Below are positions 32,868-41,763 of a stretch of 64,000 nt of DNA, piece by piece. The stretch's first letter is position 1. Every line of letters begins with the position of its first letter. A program made the position numbers and the translations under genes. Source of the stretch: VRUE01 sp963817905 (GTDB taxonomy: Bacteria; Actinomycetota; Thermoleophilia; Solirubrobacterales; 70-9); the NCBI GenBank assembly GCA_963817905.1, contig CAWFPS010000001.1, positions 245,846 through 309,845 of the forward strand. The letters run 5' to 3'. Below the pieces are notes generated by a model that had not been told where the DNA came from, ran no database searches, and was given only the letters and a program-made list of their open reading frames with translations.

Positions 32868-34015
32868 ACCTTCGCCAACCCCCCAACCTCCTCTTCGGTG
32901 CGGCGGCGGGCCTCGGCGTCGACAGCGAAGAGGTCTTCGAAGTGGGTCGGCGCGGTCGGCGGCATCGCGGCCAAAACACGCTCGATCGCGGCGGGGATCG
33001 CGGTGAAGCCGATCCGGCCGGCGAGGAAGGCGGCGACGGCGACCTCGTCGGCGGCATTGAGCACGCAGGGCGCTGTCCCCCCCGCCTTGCCGGCCTCGAG
33101 CGCCAGGCGCAGGCAGGCGAAGGTCTCCGAGTCAGGCGCCTCGAAGTTGAGTTCGCCGACCGTGGCGAGGTCGAGGCGGGGCACATCGACGTCGGCGCGC
33201 TCTGGGTAGTGCAAGGCGTAGGAGATCGGCACCCGCATATCGGGGTAGCCAAGGTGGGCAAGCGTCGCCCCGTCGTTGAGGTCGATCAGCGAGTGGACGA
33301 TCGACTGCGGATGGACGACGACCTCGATCGCCTCGAAGGGAACCCCGAAGAGGTAGTGGGCCTCGATCGCCTCGAAGCCCTTGTTCATCAGCGTCGCCGA
33401 GTCGATCGTGATCCGCCCGCCCATGCGCCAGGTCGGGTGGGCGAGGGCGTCCTCGATGCTCACCTCTGCGAGGTCGGTGCGGCCACGGAAGGGGCCTCCG
33501 GAAGCGGTCAGCACCAGCCGGTCGACGGTGCCCGGCGTGGGCTCGGCGCCGATCAGCTGGAAGAGCGCTGAATGCTCGGAGTCGACCGGCAACAGCCGCG
33601 CCCCCGTCGCTTCCGCCAGTGCCATCGTCAGCTGCCCGCCGATCACCAGGCTCTCCTTGTTGGCGAGCGCCACGTCGATTCCCTCGCCGAGGGCGACGAT
33701 CGTCGGCCCCAGGCCGGCGGCGCCGACGATGCCGTTGAGGACGAGATCGGGCTCGGCGGCAACGATCAGCTCGCGAATCCCCTCATCGCCGGCCAGCACC
33801 TGCCCGTCCCAGGCGCCACGCGCCGCCCGAGCGGCCTCGTCGTCGGAGAAGGCCACGGTGCTGACGCCGAGCTCAGCCGCCTGCGCGAGCACCCGCTCCC
33901 AGCTCGAGCCGGCGGCCAGCGCGACCGCGTCAAGCTCGTCAGACGCCTCGACGATCTCCAGCGCCTGCGTCCCGATCGAGCCCGTCGAGCCAAGGATTAC
34001 GACCTTCTTCACCAT
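32864..34015 (-). CDS. dxr: 1-deoxy-D-xylulose 5-phosphate reductoisomerase
   Basis: A 383-residue NADPH enzyme, second step of the MEP isoprenoid pathway. The Rossmann start is VVILGSTGSIGTQALEIVE; metal/substrate motifs are LPVDSEHSALFQ and TASGGPFRGR, then MNKGFEAIEAHYLF. ATG at 34015 fits the conserved N-terminus. The upstream 13-130 bases are filled by a long palindromic repeat, so its 5' leader is structured. Confidence 0.95.
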   Translation of the reverse strand: MVKKVVILGSTGSIGTQALEIVEASDELDAVALAAGSSWERVLAQAAELGVSTVAFSDDEAARAARGAWDGQVLAGDEGIRELIVAAEPDLVLNGIVGAAGLGPTIVALGEGIDVALANKESLVIGGQLTMALAEATGARLLPVDSEHSALFQLIGAEPTPGTVDRLVLTASGGPFRGRTDLAEVSIEDALAHPTWRMGGRITIDSATLMNKGFEAIEAHYLFGVPFEAIEVVVHPQSIVHSLIDLNDGATLAHLGYPDMRVPISYALHYPERADVDVPRLDLATVGELNFEAPDSETFACLRLALEAGKAGGTAPCVLNAADEVAVAAFLAGRIGFTAIPAAIERVLAAMPPTAPTHFEDLFAVDAEARRRTEEEVGGLAKV

Positions 34016-34027
34016 CGGGAGCATAGG

Positions 34028-34145
34028 GATGGGGCGATCCCGGTAGGGGTGGAGCGTCTTGTACTTTTTGGTCAACTCCGCTCTCGAACGGCTCAAGCCG
34101 ACCCGCCAAAAAGTTAAGCGGAACCCCTACCGGGATCGCCCCATC
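34028..34145. repeat. Long palindromic repeat, copy 2
   Basis: 23-bp perfect outer arms (34028-34050 with 34123-34145) and inner complementary segments (ACTTTTTGG with CCAAAAAGT). Its core is the reverse complement of copy 1 at 22757-22863, but the outer arms differ (GGGGCGATCCC here, AGGGTCCC there) and are matched within each copy. It separates cdsA from dxr and overlaps the cdsA stop codon. Confidence 0.85.
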
Positions 34146-35037
34146 AGTAGACCAGCTGAATAGCCAGGTAGTAACCCACCACGACCGTGAAGAAGACGGC
34201 GTCCAGGCGGTCGAGGATGCCGCCGTGGGGGCCGAAGAGGGTGCCGGTGTCCTTGGTGCCCAGGTCACGCTTCAGCATCGACTCGAAGAGGTCGCCGACC
34301 GGGGCGATCGCGGCGACGGCGGCGCCGATGATCAGGGCGTCCGCCCCGCTCAGCCAGTCCTGGTAGAGCCCGGCGAACCAGAAGGCCATCGTGCCGATCA
34401 GAAACCCGCCGATCAGGCCCTCCAGGGTCTTGTTGGGCGAGAGGCTGGGGGCGATCTTGTGCGAGCCGAACATGCGGCCGGTCGCGTAGGCGCCGGTGTC
34501 GGTGGCGAAGGTGCCGACGAGGACGTCGATCAGCAGCGCGGCGCCGTGGTGCGGCAGGTCGCGCAGCAGCACCGCGTGCGCGAGCGGGATGCCGATCCAG
34601 GCGATGCCGAGCAGGGTGACCCCCATCGAGACCGTAATCCCGTCGCGGTGGCGGCTGTCGGCACCGAAGAAGAAGAGCACCGGGAAGGTCGCGGCGAGGA
34701 TCAGCAAGACGTTGAAGGCGGTGCCGAGGTAGGCGGCCAGGACCAGCGCGGGAACCGCCACGTACGCCGCTCGCTGGATCGGCCGCATCTCGCCCGTAAT
34801 CGCAAGGAACTCGCGCAGGCAGAGCACGCCGACGCCGATCATCGCGGCGGCGAAGACGAGGCCCCCGGCAACCGTGATCGTGATCGCGAAGACGATCCAG
34901 GGGAGCGCGAAGAGGATCCGTTTGGCGGTCTCGCCGCGCGCCTTGCCGCCACCACGCCCGCGCTGGCGCGGCGGCCGCGGTTTGGGCTTCGGCGGCGGCT
35001 CGGGGCCGAGCAGCTCGTCGTCGAAGAGGTCCTGCAT
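34144..35037 (-). CDS. cdsA: Phosphatidate cytidylyltransferase
   Basis: A 297-residue membrane enzyme with about eight helices and a Pro/Arg-rich cytoplasmic N-terminus. The C-terminal signature MLKRDLGTKDTGTLFGPHGG followed by ILDRLDA is the CDS family mark. It makes CDP-diacylglycerol for phospholipids, feeding the pgsA-type enzyme downstream. ATG 35037 overlaps the uppS stop. Its own stop lies in the palindromic repeat. Confidence 0.94.
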   Translation of the reverse strand: MQDLFDDELLGPEPPPKPKPRPPRQRGRGGGKARGETAKRILFALPWIVFAITITVAGGLVFAAAMIGVGVLCLREFLAITGEMRPIQRAAYVAVPALVLAAYLGTAFNVLLILAATFPVLFFFGADSRHRDGITVSMGVTLLGIAWIGIPLAHAVLLRDLPHHGAALLIDVLVGTFATDTGAYATGRMFGSHKIAPSLSPNKTLEGLIGGFLIGTMAFWFAGLYQDWLSGADALIIGAAVAAIAPVGDLFESMLKRDLGTKDTGTLFGPHGGILDRLDAVFFTVVVGYYLAIQLVY

Positions 35038-35708
35038 CAAATCCTCGCTCCGAAACGGCGCTGGCGCAGCTCGAACTCGCCCAGGCACTCCTCTAGCGCG
35101 GCGCGGTCGAAGTCCGGCCAGAGCTCATCGCGGAAAACCAGCTCCGAATAGGCGCACTGCCAGAGCAGGTAGTTGGAGATCCGCCGCTCGCCGCTGGTGC
35201 GGATCAGCAGTTCGGGATCGTGCATCTCCGGCGCGTAGAGGTGGCGGCGGAACTCCTCCTCGCCTCCGCCCTCGAAGCCGCGCGCAGCGTCGAGGATCTC
35301 GGCTCGCCCGCCGTAGTTGAAGGCGACGAAGAGCGTGATCCGCTCATTCCCGGCCGTCGTCTCTTCCGCCCAGTCCATCCGCTTGATGAGATCGGGCGCG
35401 ACCCCCTCGCGGCGGCCGATGAAGCGCATCCGCACGCCCTCCTCGTTCAGCTCCGGCGTCTCGGCGGCGATCCGATCGCCGAACATCGCCATCAGCCCCG
35501 CGACCTCCTCGGGCGGCCGCGACCAGTTCTCGGTCGAGAACGAGTAGACGGTTAGCTCCTCGATCCCCAACTCGACCGCATCCCGCAACCGCGCCTTGAC
35601 CGTGTCGGCTCCGGCCCGGTGCCCCTCGACGACCGGCAGGCCCTGGTTCTGGGCCCAGCGCCCGTTGCCGTCGGTGATGATCGCCACGTACCGCGCGGAG
35701 GCACTCAC
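35037..35708 (-). CDS. uppS: Isoprenyl (undecaprenyl) diphosphate synthase
   Basis: A 223-residue cis-prenyltransferase: N-terminal ITDGNGRWAQNQGLP with the catalytic Asp, GHRAGADTVK, YSFSTENWSRPPEEV, and C-terminal ELLIRTSGERRISNYLLW. It builds the lipid carrier for peptidoglycan. The position before cdsA and after frr is the standard bacterial order. Confidence 0.94.
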   Translation of the reverse strand: MSASARYVAIITDGNGRWAQNQGLPVVEGHRAGADTVKARLRDAVELGIEELTVYSFSTENWSRPPEEVAGLMAMFGDRIAAETPELNEEGVRMRFIGRREGVAPDLIKRMDWAEETTAGNERITLFVAFNYGGRAEILDAARGFEGGGEEEFRRHLYAPEMHDPELLIRTSGERRISNYLLWQCAYSELVFRDELWPDFDRAALEECLGEFELRQRRFGARI

Positions 35709-36268
35709 ACCTCCAGGATCTCCTCTTCCTTCCCTTTCAGGAGAGAGTCGATCTCGGCGATCGCCTCGTCGGTTTGCTTCTGTAGGGCGCTCTCGGCGCG
35801 ACGCTCGTCGTCCTCGCCGACCTCACCCTCCTTTTTCAGCTCGCGCAGGTCACCCATCACGTCGCGGCGGACGTTGCGGACAGCGACCCTACCCTCCTCG
35901 GCCACACCGTGGACGACCTTGACCATCTCGCGGCGGCGCTCCTCGGTCAGCTCGGGGACCTGAAGGCGGACGACGTTGCCGTCGTTGCTGGGCGTCATAC
36001 CGATGTCGGACTCCTGGACCGATTTCTCGATCGCCCCGATCGAGGACTTGTCGAAGGGGGTGACGGTGAGCAGGCGGGCGTCGGAGGTGGCGACGTTGGC
36101 CAGCTGCTTGAGCGGCGTCTGCGCCCCGTAGTAGTCGACCATGATGCGATCGAGCAGGTGCGGGGAGGCGCGGCCGGTGCGGACCGTCGCCAGTTCCCCG
36201 CGGCTGGAGTCGACCGACTTGGTCATCCGGCCTTTGGCGTCTTCGAGCAGTTCGTCGATCAGCTCCAC
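35705..36268 (-). CDS. frr: Ribosome recycling factor
   Basis: A 187-residue protein matching RRF: VRTGRASPHLLDRIMVDYYG, LLTVTPFDKSSIGAIEKSVQ, and the long C-terminal helices with EERRREMVKVVHG. It splits post-termination ribosomes with EF-G. It overlaps uppS by 4 bases and follows pyrH by 13 bases. Confidence 0.96.
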   Translation of the reverse strand: MELIDELLEDAKGRMTKSVDSSRGELATVRTGRASPHLLDRIMVDYYGAQTPLKQLANVATSDARLLTVTPFDKSSIGAIEKSVQESDIGMTPSNDGNVVRLQVPELTEERRREMVKVVHGVAEEGRVAVRNVRRDVMGDLRELKKEGEVGEDDERRAESALQKQTDEAIAEIDSLLKGKEEEILEV

Positions 36269-36281
36269 TGGGTCCCCGTTC

Positions 36282-37019
36282 TCATCTCTCGGCGGGTGCG
36301 CTGGAGACCAGCGTGCCCACCCTCTCGCCGCTGACGATCCTATCTATGTTGCTGGCGTCCCCCATGTTGAAGACGTAGATGGGCAGGTCGTTGTCCATGC
36401 AGAGCGAGAGCGCGGTCGAGTCCATCACCTTCAAACCGCGCTCGATCGCCTCGCGGTGGCCGATCGCAGCGATGAACTTGGCGTCGGGGTTGGTCGCCGG
36501 GTCGGAGTCATAGACACCCTCCACCCCGTTCTTGGCCATCAGGATCGCTTCCGCATGGATCTCAAGCGCCCGCAGCGCCGCGGCTGTATCGGTGGTGAAG
36601 AACGGGTTGCCGGTGCCGGCGGCGAAGATCACCACCCGGCCCTTCTCGAGGTGGCGCATGGCGCGGCGGCGGATGTAGGGCTCGGCGACCTCCTTGACGT
36701 CGATCGCCGAGAGCACCCGTGTGTGCTCGCCGACGCTCTCCAGCGCGTCCTGGAGCGTCAGCGCGTTGAGCACCGTCGCCAGCATCCCCATGTAGTCGCC
36801 GGTCGCCCGGTCCATGCCGTTGGCGGCGGCGGCCAGCCCGCGGTAGATATTGCCGGCCCCGACGACGATCGCCACCTCGACCCCGCGGGCGCGGATCGCT
36901 GCCACCTGCTCGGCAATCCGCTGCACCTCGGCGGCGTCGGTGCCGTATTCGAGCTCACCCATCAGCGCCTCGCCCGAGAGCTTCAGCAGGATGCGCTTGA
37001 ACTGCGGGTCGGCGGCCAT
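36282..37019 (-). CDS. pyrH: Uridylate kinase
   Basis: A 245-residue amino-acid-kinase-fold UMP kinase: FKRILLKLSGEALMG at the N-terminus, VVGAGNIYRGLAA, VVIFAAGTGNPFFTTDTAAA, and DSTALSLCMDNDLPIYVF. It converts UMP to UDP. Classic place between tsf and frr. Confidence 0.96.
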   Translation of the reverse strand: MAADPQFKRILLKLSGEALMGELEYGTDAAEVQRIAEQVAAIRARGVEVAIVVGAGNIYRGLAAAANGMDRATGDYMGMLATVLNALTLQDALESVGEHTRVLSAIDVKEVAEPYIRRRAMRHLEKGRVVIFAAGTGNPFFTTDTAAALRALEIHAEAILMAKNGVEGVYDSDPATNPDAKFIAAIGHREAIERGLKVMDSTALSLCMDNDLPIYVFNMGDASNIDRIVSGERVGTLVSSAPAER

Positions 37020-37032
37020 CTAGGCCACGAGC

Positions 37033-37635
37033 CTATTCGCCGACGCGGAAGTAAGCGAAGCGGGCGATGCGGATGTTCTCGCCGGTCTTCGCCGCCAGCC
37101 CCTGGCGCAGTTCCTCGATCGACTTTGAGTCGTGCTTCTCGGCGTTGACGTGAGACTGGTCGAGCAGGGCGACCTCCTTGCCCCACTTGGCCAGCTGGCC
37201 CTCGACGATCTTCTCGACCACGTTGTCGGGCTTGCCTTCTTCGCGCGCCTTCTCCTCGAAGACCCGCTTCTCGGCCTCGCGCTCTGCCTCGGGGATCTCC
37301 TCGATCGTGACGTACTGGGGAGAGGCCGCGGCCACGTGCAGCGCGACCTCGTAGGCAAACGCCTTGAAGTCCTCGTTGCGGGCGACGAAGTCGGTCTCGC
37401 ACTGCACTTCCACCATAGCCCCGACCTTGTCGTTGGCGTGGATGTAGGAAGAGACGACTCCCTCGCTGGTCCCCCGCCCTTCGCGCTTGGCGGCGGAAGC
37501 CTGACCCTTGACCCGCAGGATCTCGACCGCGCGATCGGCATCCCCCTCGGCCTCGGTCAGGGCAGCCTTGCAATCCATCATCGCCGCCCCGGTCTGGTCC
37601 CGCAGGGCCTTCACGTCAGCAGCAGTAACGCTCAT
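37033..37635 (-). CDS. tsf: Elongation factor Ts
   Basis: A 200-residue EF-Ts, the short form (one core subdomain) also seen in thermophiles and many actinobacteria. The N-terminal UBA part reads LRDQTGAAMMDCKAAL, and the core has QCETDFVARNEDF. It reloads EF-Tu with GTP. Start overlaps the rpsB stop by 4 bases. Confidence 0.95.
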   Translation of the reverse strand: MSVTAADVKALRDQTGAAMMDCKAALTEAEGDADRAVEILRVKGQASAAKREGRGTSEGVVSSYIHANDKVGAMVEVQCETDFVARNEDFKAFAYEVALHVAAASPQYVTIEEIPEAEREAEKRVFEEKAREEGKPDNVVEKIVEGQLAKWGKEVALLDQSHVNAEKHDSKSIEELRQGLAAKTGENIRIARFAYFRVGE

Positions 37636-38756
37636 TTCGACTCCTCAGCTGTCTTCTCCTCAGAAGCGGTCTCCTTCGGAGCCTTCTCAGCGTCAGCGGG
37701 CTTGGACTCAGGAGCTTTCTGAGGCTCAGCAGGCTTCGGCTCAGGAGCTTTCTGCGCCGCCACAGGCACAGGAGCTTTAGACGCACCGCCAGCGGGTGGC
37801 GTGGACTTGGGGGGGTCGAGAACGGAGGCGGAGCCTCCGCCCGCAGGCCCCCCCGAGGCCACGCCAGGCCCCGGGGACGGAGGCGGAGTCGCCTTGGCTT
37901 GGGCCTGAGCCGCCTGGGCCTGCTTGGCCGCCTCCGCTTCAGCCGCCTCCTTCTTCGCAGCTTCCTCGGCAGCAACGCGGATTTTCTCTTCCTCCTCGCG
38001 CTTCTTGCGCTCTTCCTCTTCGATCTTGCGCCGCTCCATTTCGGCGGCAATCCGCTTCTCCTCCTGAACGCGCCAGGCGCTGGAGCCCTCCTCGACCGCG
38101 CCACCGATTGTGCCGATCACCAGCTGGCAGGAGCGGATCGCGTCGTCGTTGCCGGGGATCACGTAGTCGATCGGGGTCGGGTCGCAGTTGGTGTCGACCA
38201 GGGCGATGATCGGGATCCGCAGCCGGGCCGCCTCGCGCACCGCGATCTCCTCGGTTTTGAGGTCAGTGACGAAGACCGCGTCGGGCAGGCGGTCCATGTC
38301 GCGGACGCCGCCGAGGTTGAACTCGAGCTTGCCGAGTTCGGCCAGCAGCTTCATCCGCTCCTTGGTCGGCAGCAGCTCGAGCTTGCCCTCGTCGCGCCAC
38401 TCGGTCAGCTCGTGCAGGCGCGCGATCCGGGCCGACATCGTGTTGAAGTTGGTCAGCAGGCCGCCGAGCCAGCGCTGGTTGACGTAGGGCATCTTGCAGC
38501 GGTCGGCCCACTCTTCGACCGGGCCGCGGGCCTGCTTCTTGGTACCGACGAAGAGGACTGTGCCGCCGCCGCTGGCCAGCTCGCCGGAGAAGCGGCGCGC
38601 GTTCTCCAGCAGCACCTCGGTCTGGACCAGGTCGATGATGTGGATCCCGTCCAGCTCGCCGAAGATGTAGCGACGCATGTTCGGGTTCCAGCGACGGGTC
38701 TGGTGGCCGAAGTGGACTCCGGCCTCCAGCAGCTCTTTGAGGCCTGCCTCAGGCAT
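37632..38756 (-). CDS. rpsB: 30S ribosomal protein S2 with long C-terminal tail
   Basis: A 374-residue S2. The normal S2 domain ends near residue 235 (LEAGVHFGHQTRRWNPNMRR at the start; VDTNCDPTPIDYVIPGNDDA near the end). About 140 extra residues follow: a Glu/Lys/Arg helix, then an Ala/Pro/Gln/Lys-rich repetitive part with several APEPKPAEPQKAPESKP-like units. AGGAG precedes ATG 38756. S2 binds the small subunit; the tail probably projects from the ribosome, and its role is unknown. Confidence 0.94.
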   Translation of the reverse strand: MPEAGLKELLEAGVHFGHQTRRWNPNMRRYIFGELDGIHIIDLVQTEVLLENARRFSGELASGGGTVLFVGTKKQARGPVEEWADRCKMPYVNQRWLGGLLTNFNTMSARIARLHELTEWRDEGKLELLPTKERMKLLAELGKLEFNLGGVRDMDRLPDAVFVTDLKTEEIAVREAARLRIPIIALVDTNCDPTPIDYVIPGNDDAIRSCQLVIGTIGGAVEEGSSAWRVQEEKRIAAEMERRKIEEEERKKREEEEKIRVAAEEAAKKEAAEAEAAKQAQAAQAQAKATPPPSPGPGVASGGPAGGGSASVLDPPKSTPPAGGASKAPVPVAAQKAPEPKPAEPQKAPESKPADAEKAPKETASEEKTAEESK

Positions 38757-38916
38757 GGGTGAAGCTCCTTGTTTTGACTGTGATTCCCCGTCGCCCTCAT
38801 CGGGACCCGGCGCAAGGCCGGTCAGGATCCGATTCGGTGTACCGACGGGGGTCGATTTCCGAGCGAGGGATTGTAGAGGTGGAGCGGTGCAGGCGTGCGG
38901 AGGTCGCTGCCGCGCC

Positions 38917-39594
38917 TCAGGCTGCGCGCCCTGCCGCGCAGAGGGCGAGCGCCAGGTCCCCCGGCAGCTCCGAGCTGAACTCCAGCCGTTCGCCGCTGCT
39001 GGGGTGGCCGAAGGCGAGCCGGTGGGCATGGAGGAACTGGCGCTCGAGGTCGTACTTCAGCTCGCCGCCGTAGGTCGTGTCGCCGGCCAGCGGGTGGCCG
39101 ATGGCGGCGAAGTGGGCGCGGATCTGGTGGGTACGGCCGGTCTCCAGGCGAGCCTCAAGGTAGGTCTCGGCCGGGAGCAGCTCGATCACCTCGAAGTGAG
39201 TGCGGGCCTCACGCGAGGCGGCGCCGGAGACGGCCATGCGGTGGCGCTGCCGCGATGCACGCCCGATCGGGGCGTCGATCGTGCCGGTTCGCGAAGCGAG
39301 CCGTCCCCGCGCCAAAGCGAGATAGATCCGCTCCACCTCGCGGCGCTGGACCTGCTTCTGCAGGGCGGCGTGGGTCTCATCGTTGCGGGCGACGACGAGC
39401 AGGCCGCTGGTCCCCTTGTCGAGGCGGTGGACGATCCCGGGCCGGTCCGCTTCGGTCCCGCCTCCCAACAGCTCCCCCAGCTCCGAGACCAGGGTCGGCC
39501 CGGCATGGGACGGCGCCGGATGGACGACGAGCCCGGCCGGCTTGTCGACCACAGCCAGGTCATCGTCGACATGCACGATCCGCAACTCGCTCAT
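38917..39594 (-). CDS. rluD: RluA-family 23S rRNA pseudouridine synthase
   Basis: A 225-residue pseudouridine synthase with the catalytic motif GIVHRLDKGTSGLLV (Asp) and LETGRTHQIRAHF. The S4-like N-terminal domain of E. coli RluD is missing, so it begins right at the catalytic domain. It modifies uridines, probably in 23S rRNA. GGGGAGG precedes ATG 39594. Downstream of lspA as in most bacteria. Confidence 0.9.
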   Translation of the reverse strand: MSELRIVHVDDDLAVVDKPAGLVVHPAPSHAGPTLVSELGELLGGGTEADRPGIVHRLDKGTSGLLVVARNDETHAALQKQVQRREVERIYLALARGRLASRTGTIDAPIGRASRQRHRMAVSGAASREARTHFEVIELLPAETYLEARLETGRTHQIRAHFAAIGHPLAGDTTYGGELKYDLERQFLHAHRLAFGHPSSGERLEFSSELPGDLALALCAAGRAA

Positions 39595-39607
39595 AGGAGA
39601 ACCTCCC

Positions 39608-39656
39608 CTTCCGGTGCGCCTTTCCTCGTCATAGGGGGGATAAAGCGCACCGGAAG
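39608..39656 (-). terminator. Stem-loop between lspA and rluD
   Basis: Perfect 12-bp arms CTTCCGGTGCGC (39608-39619) and GCGCACCGGAAG (39645-39656) with a 25-nt loop. It begins two bases after the lspA stop. No T-run follows on minus, so it may be an mRNA-stabilising or attenuating hairpin instead of a simple terminator. Confidence 0.5.
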
Positions 39657-39657
39657 C

Positions 39658-40115
39658 TCACTTGGCCGGCTCGCGGGCGTAGGCGTAGGCGAGCAGGAGG
39701 ACGCCGAAGGTGACGGCGACGTCGGCGAGGTTGAAGGCGGGCCAGTTGCCGATCGCGATGTAGTCGGTGACGGCGTCGGCGCGGATCCGATCGGCGAGGT
39801 TGCCCAGCGCTCCTCCCGCCAAAAGCCCCGCCGCCGCCCACATCCAGGGCCTCGCCGGGTCGCGAGAGAAGAGGTAGCCGACGACGCCGAGCGCCAGCGC
39901 CGTCACCGCCACCAGCCGCGCGCCGCCGCCGCTCGCCAGGCCGAAGGCGACGCCGCTGTTGTGGGAGAGCGTCAGGTCGAGGGGCCGGCCACGTGGACGA
40001 CCTGGCCCACGACCAGGTTCGCTTCGATCGCCGCCTTCGCCGCCTGGTCGAGGACGACGACGATCCCGGCGAGGGCGCCGGCCAGGCGCCAGGCGCGAGC
40101 GCGAGCGCCGTTCAC
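39658..40115 (-). pseudogene. lspA: Lipoprotein signal peptidase (lspA) with apparent -1 frameshift
   Basis: Two overlapping frames together give a full LspA of about 152 residues. The N-terminal part (GTG 40115, IVVVLDQAAKAAIEANLVVG) hits a stop at about 39970; the rest (PLDLTLSHNSGVAFG, GALGNLADRIRADAVTDYI, WPAFNLADVAVTFG) is in another frame. Adding one C to the CCCC run near 39982 restores a single frame with both catalytic Asp. LspA processes lipoproteins and is normally needed, so a sequencing or assembly slip is as likely as a true mutation. Start overlaps the yggT stop. Confidence 0.85.
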
Positions 40116-40417
40116 CCTTCGATCAGGCCGACGACGACGGCACGAACGATGTAGAGCAGGATCACGCCGAGGATCGGGCTGAGGTCGAGCGCGAAACCGC
40201 CACCGCCGATCGGTGGCAGGAAGCGCCGGAAGAGGTTCAGGTAGGGGTCGGTGGTCTCTTTGACGAAGCCGAGCGTCGCCTGCAACGCCCGGTTGTAGGG
40301 CATGCGCGGGACCCAGGAACTGAGGATGTTGAGAAATATCAGGATGATGTAGACCAGGAAGAGGGCGCCGACGTATTCGGCGATGTCGTAACGGGCGATC
40401 GCGAGCAGCAAGGTCAT
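40112..40417 (-). CDS. YggT family membrane protein
   Basis: A 101-residue protein with two hydrophobic regions and the YggT signature in YIILIFLNILSSWVPRMP and DPYLNLFRRFLPPIGGGG. YggT proteins sit in the division gene region and relate to cation stress or envelope function, with unclear mechanism. It overlaps proC and lspA by 4 bases each. Confidence 0.9.
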   Translation of the reverse strand: MTLLLAIARYDIAEYVGALFLVYIILIFLNILSSWVPRMPYNRALQATLGFVKETTDPYLNLFRRFLPPIGGGGFALDLSPILGVILLYIVRAVVVGLIEG

Positions 40418-41154
40418 CCCCGCATCCTCTCCAGCGAGGCCCGCACCGCCGCCTCGAAGGCCTCTCTGGCGCCTTCGCGATCGAGCGCTTCCAGCCCGGC
40501 CTCGGTGCTGCCGCCCGGCGAGGCCACGGCCTTGCGGACGTGGGCCGGGCTGTGTGTACGCAGCAGCTCCGCCGTGCCCGCGGCCGTCTCGACAACCAGA
40601 TCGCGGGCCAGCGCCTCGTCGAGCCCATCGGCCGCTCCCGCTTCGGCGATCGCCTCAACCGCAAGCGCCAGATAGGCCGGCGCGCAGCCCATCACCGCGG
40701 TCGCCGCGTCGAATTCGTCGTCGGCGATGTCGACCACATGGCCCAAGGTCCCGAGTAGTCCGCGAAGCTCCAGGGTGGGCCCCCCGGCCACGCAGAGCAC
40801 TCCCCTGCGGACCTCGACCCCGGCGTTCGGCATCACCCGCACGGCATCGGAGTGCGGAAATGCGCCGCGGACCCGATTCAGGCTCGTTGCTCCGAGCAGG
40901 GACACGACGACCTTTGCCTCCTGCATCTCAGCGGCGACCCGGTCGAGCATCGCCGGCTTCACGGCCAAAACCACGAGATCGGCCCGGGCGGCGAGATCCG
41001 CATTGGAGCCGACAGACTCGCCTCCAAGCTCGACGGCGAGCGCAGCGGCTCTCCCGGAGCCAGAGTCGGTGAAAAGCATCCCGCCGACGGCACCGGCCAT
41101 CCCCCGTGCCATCGCGGCAGCCATGTTTCCCGAGCCGACGAATCCGACAATCAT
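40414..41154 (-). CDS. proC: Pyrroline-5-carboxylate reductase
   Basis: A 246-residue NAD(P)H reductase making proline. Rossmann motif VGFVGSGNMAAAMARG, then VVLAVKPAML, VRVMPNAGVEVRRG, and C-terminal VASPGGSTEAGL are the family marks. Position between sepF and yggT follows the common Gram-positive order. Confidence 0.94.
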   Translation of the reverse strand: MIVGFVGSGNMAAAMARGMAGAVGGMLFTDSGSGRAAALAVELGGESVGSNADLAARADLVVLAVKPAMLDRVAAEMQEAKVVVSLLGATSLNRVRGAFPHSDAVRVMPNAGVEVRRGVLCVAGGPTLELRGLLGTLGHVVDIADDEFDAATAVMGCAPAYLALAVEAIAEAGAADGLDEALARDLVVETAAGTAELLRTHSPAHVRKAVASPGGSTEAGLEALDREGAREAFEAAVRASLERMRG

Positions 41155-41174
41155 CGCCCGCAGACTAAACGCAG

Positions 41175-41705
41175 CTAGGACTGGTTGAAGAAGCCTTTGT
41201 CGAGGAGACGGGCCTTCTCCTCGGCCGAGACCTCGACGTTGCGCGGCGTGAGCAGGAAGATCTTCTCGGCGATGCGCTGCATGCCGCCGTCCAACGAGTA
41301 GGTGAGGCCGGAGCAGAAGTCGATCATCCGCTTGGAGAGCTCATGGTCGGTTGTCTGCAGGTTGAGGATCACCGGCACCGAGCGCTTGAACTGGTCCGCC
41401 ACCTGCTGGGCGTCGTTGAAGTTGCGGGGAATGACGAGGTGGACCTGGACGTCGGAGTCGCCGTTGCCGACGGGTCGCAGCGTGCGCGTGCGCGAGGCCG
41501 AGATCGGCTCGTCGTCGGCGAAGATGTCGTCGATCTCGTCGCGGCGAGAGCGGCGGGCGCTCGGCAGGCGGCGAACCTGAGCGTCGCGAGCCTCTTCGCT
41601 CCCGGTCTCGGGCTCGAAGTCTTCCTCGTACTCGGGGCCATAGTCGTGGTCCTCGGCAAGGCCGAAGTAGACCAGCGCTCTATGCCATGTGTCTCGCAAA
41701 GCCAT
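41175..41705 (-). CDS. sepF: Cell division protein SepF
   Basis: A 176-residue SepF: N-terminal amphipathic membrane-binding helix (MALRDTWHRALVYFGLA), acidic linker, then the core VHLVIPRNFNDAQQVADQFK and VILNLQTTDHELSKRMIDF with SGLTYSLDGGMQRIA. It anchors FtsZ to the membrane; actinobacteria lack FtsA and depend on it. Confidence 0.95.
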   Translation of the reverse strand: MALRDTWHRALVYFGLAEDHDYGPEYEEDFEPETGSEEARDAQVRRLPSARRSRRDEIDDIFADDEPISASRTRTLRPVGNGDSDVQVHLVIPRNFNDAQQVADQFKRSVPVILNLQTTDHELSKRMIDFCSGLTYSLDGGMQRIAEKIFLLTPRNVEVSAEEKARLLDKGFFNQS

Positions 41706-41763
41706 GGTTAACGCGTGTTTCGGCCCTTCGAGACCGATTCCTCCAGTGATTATGACTCAGTCG

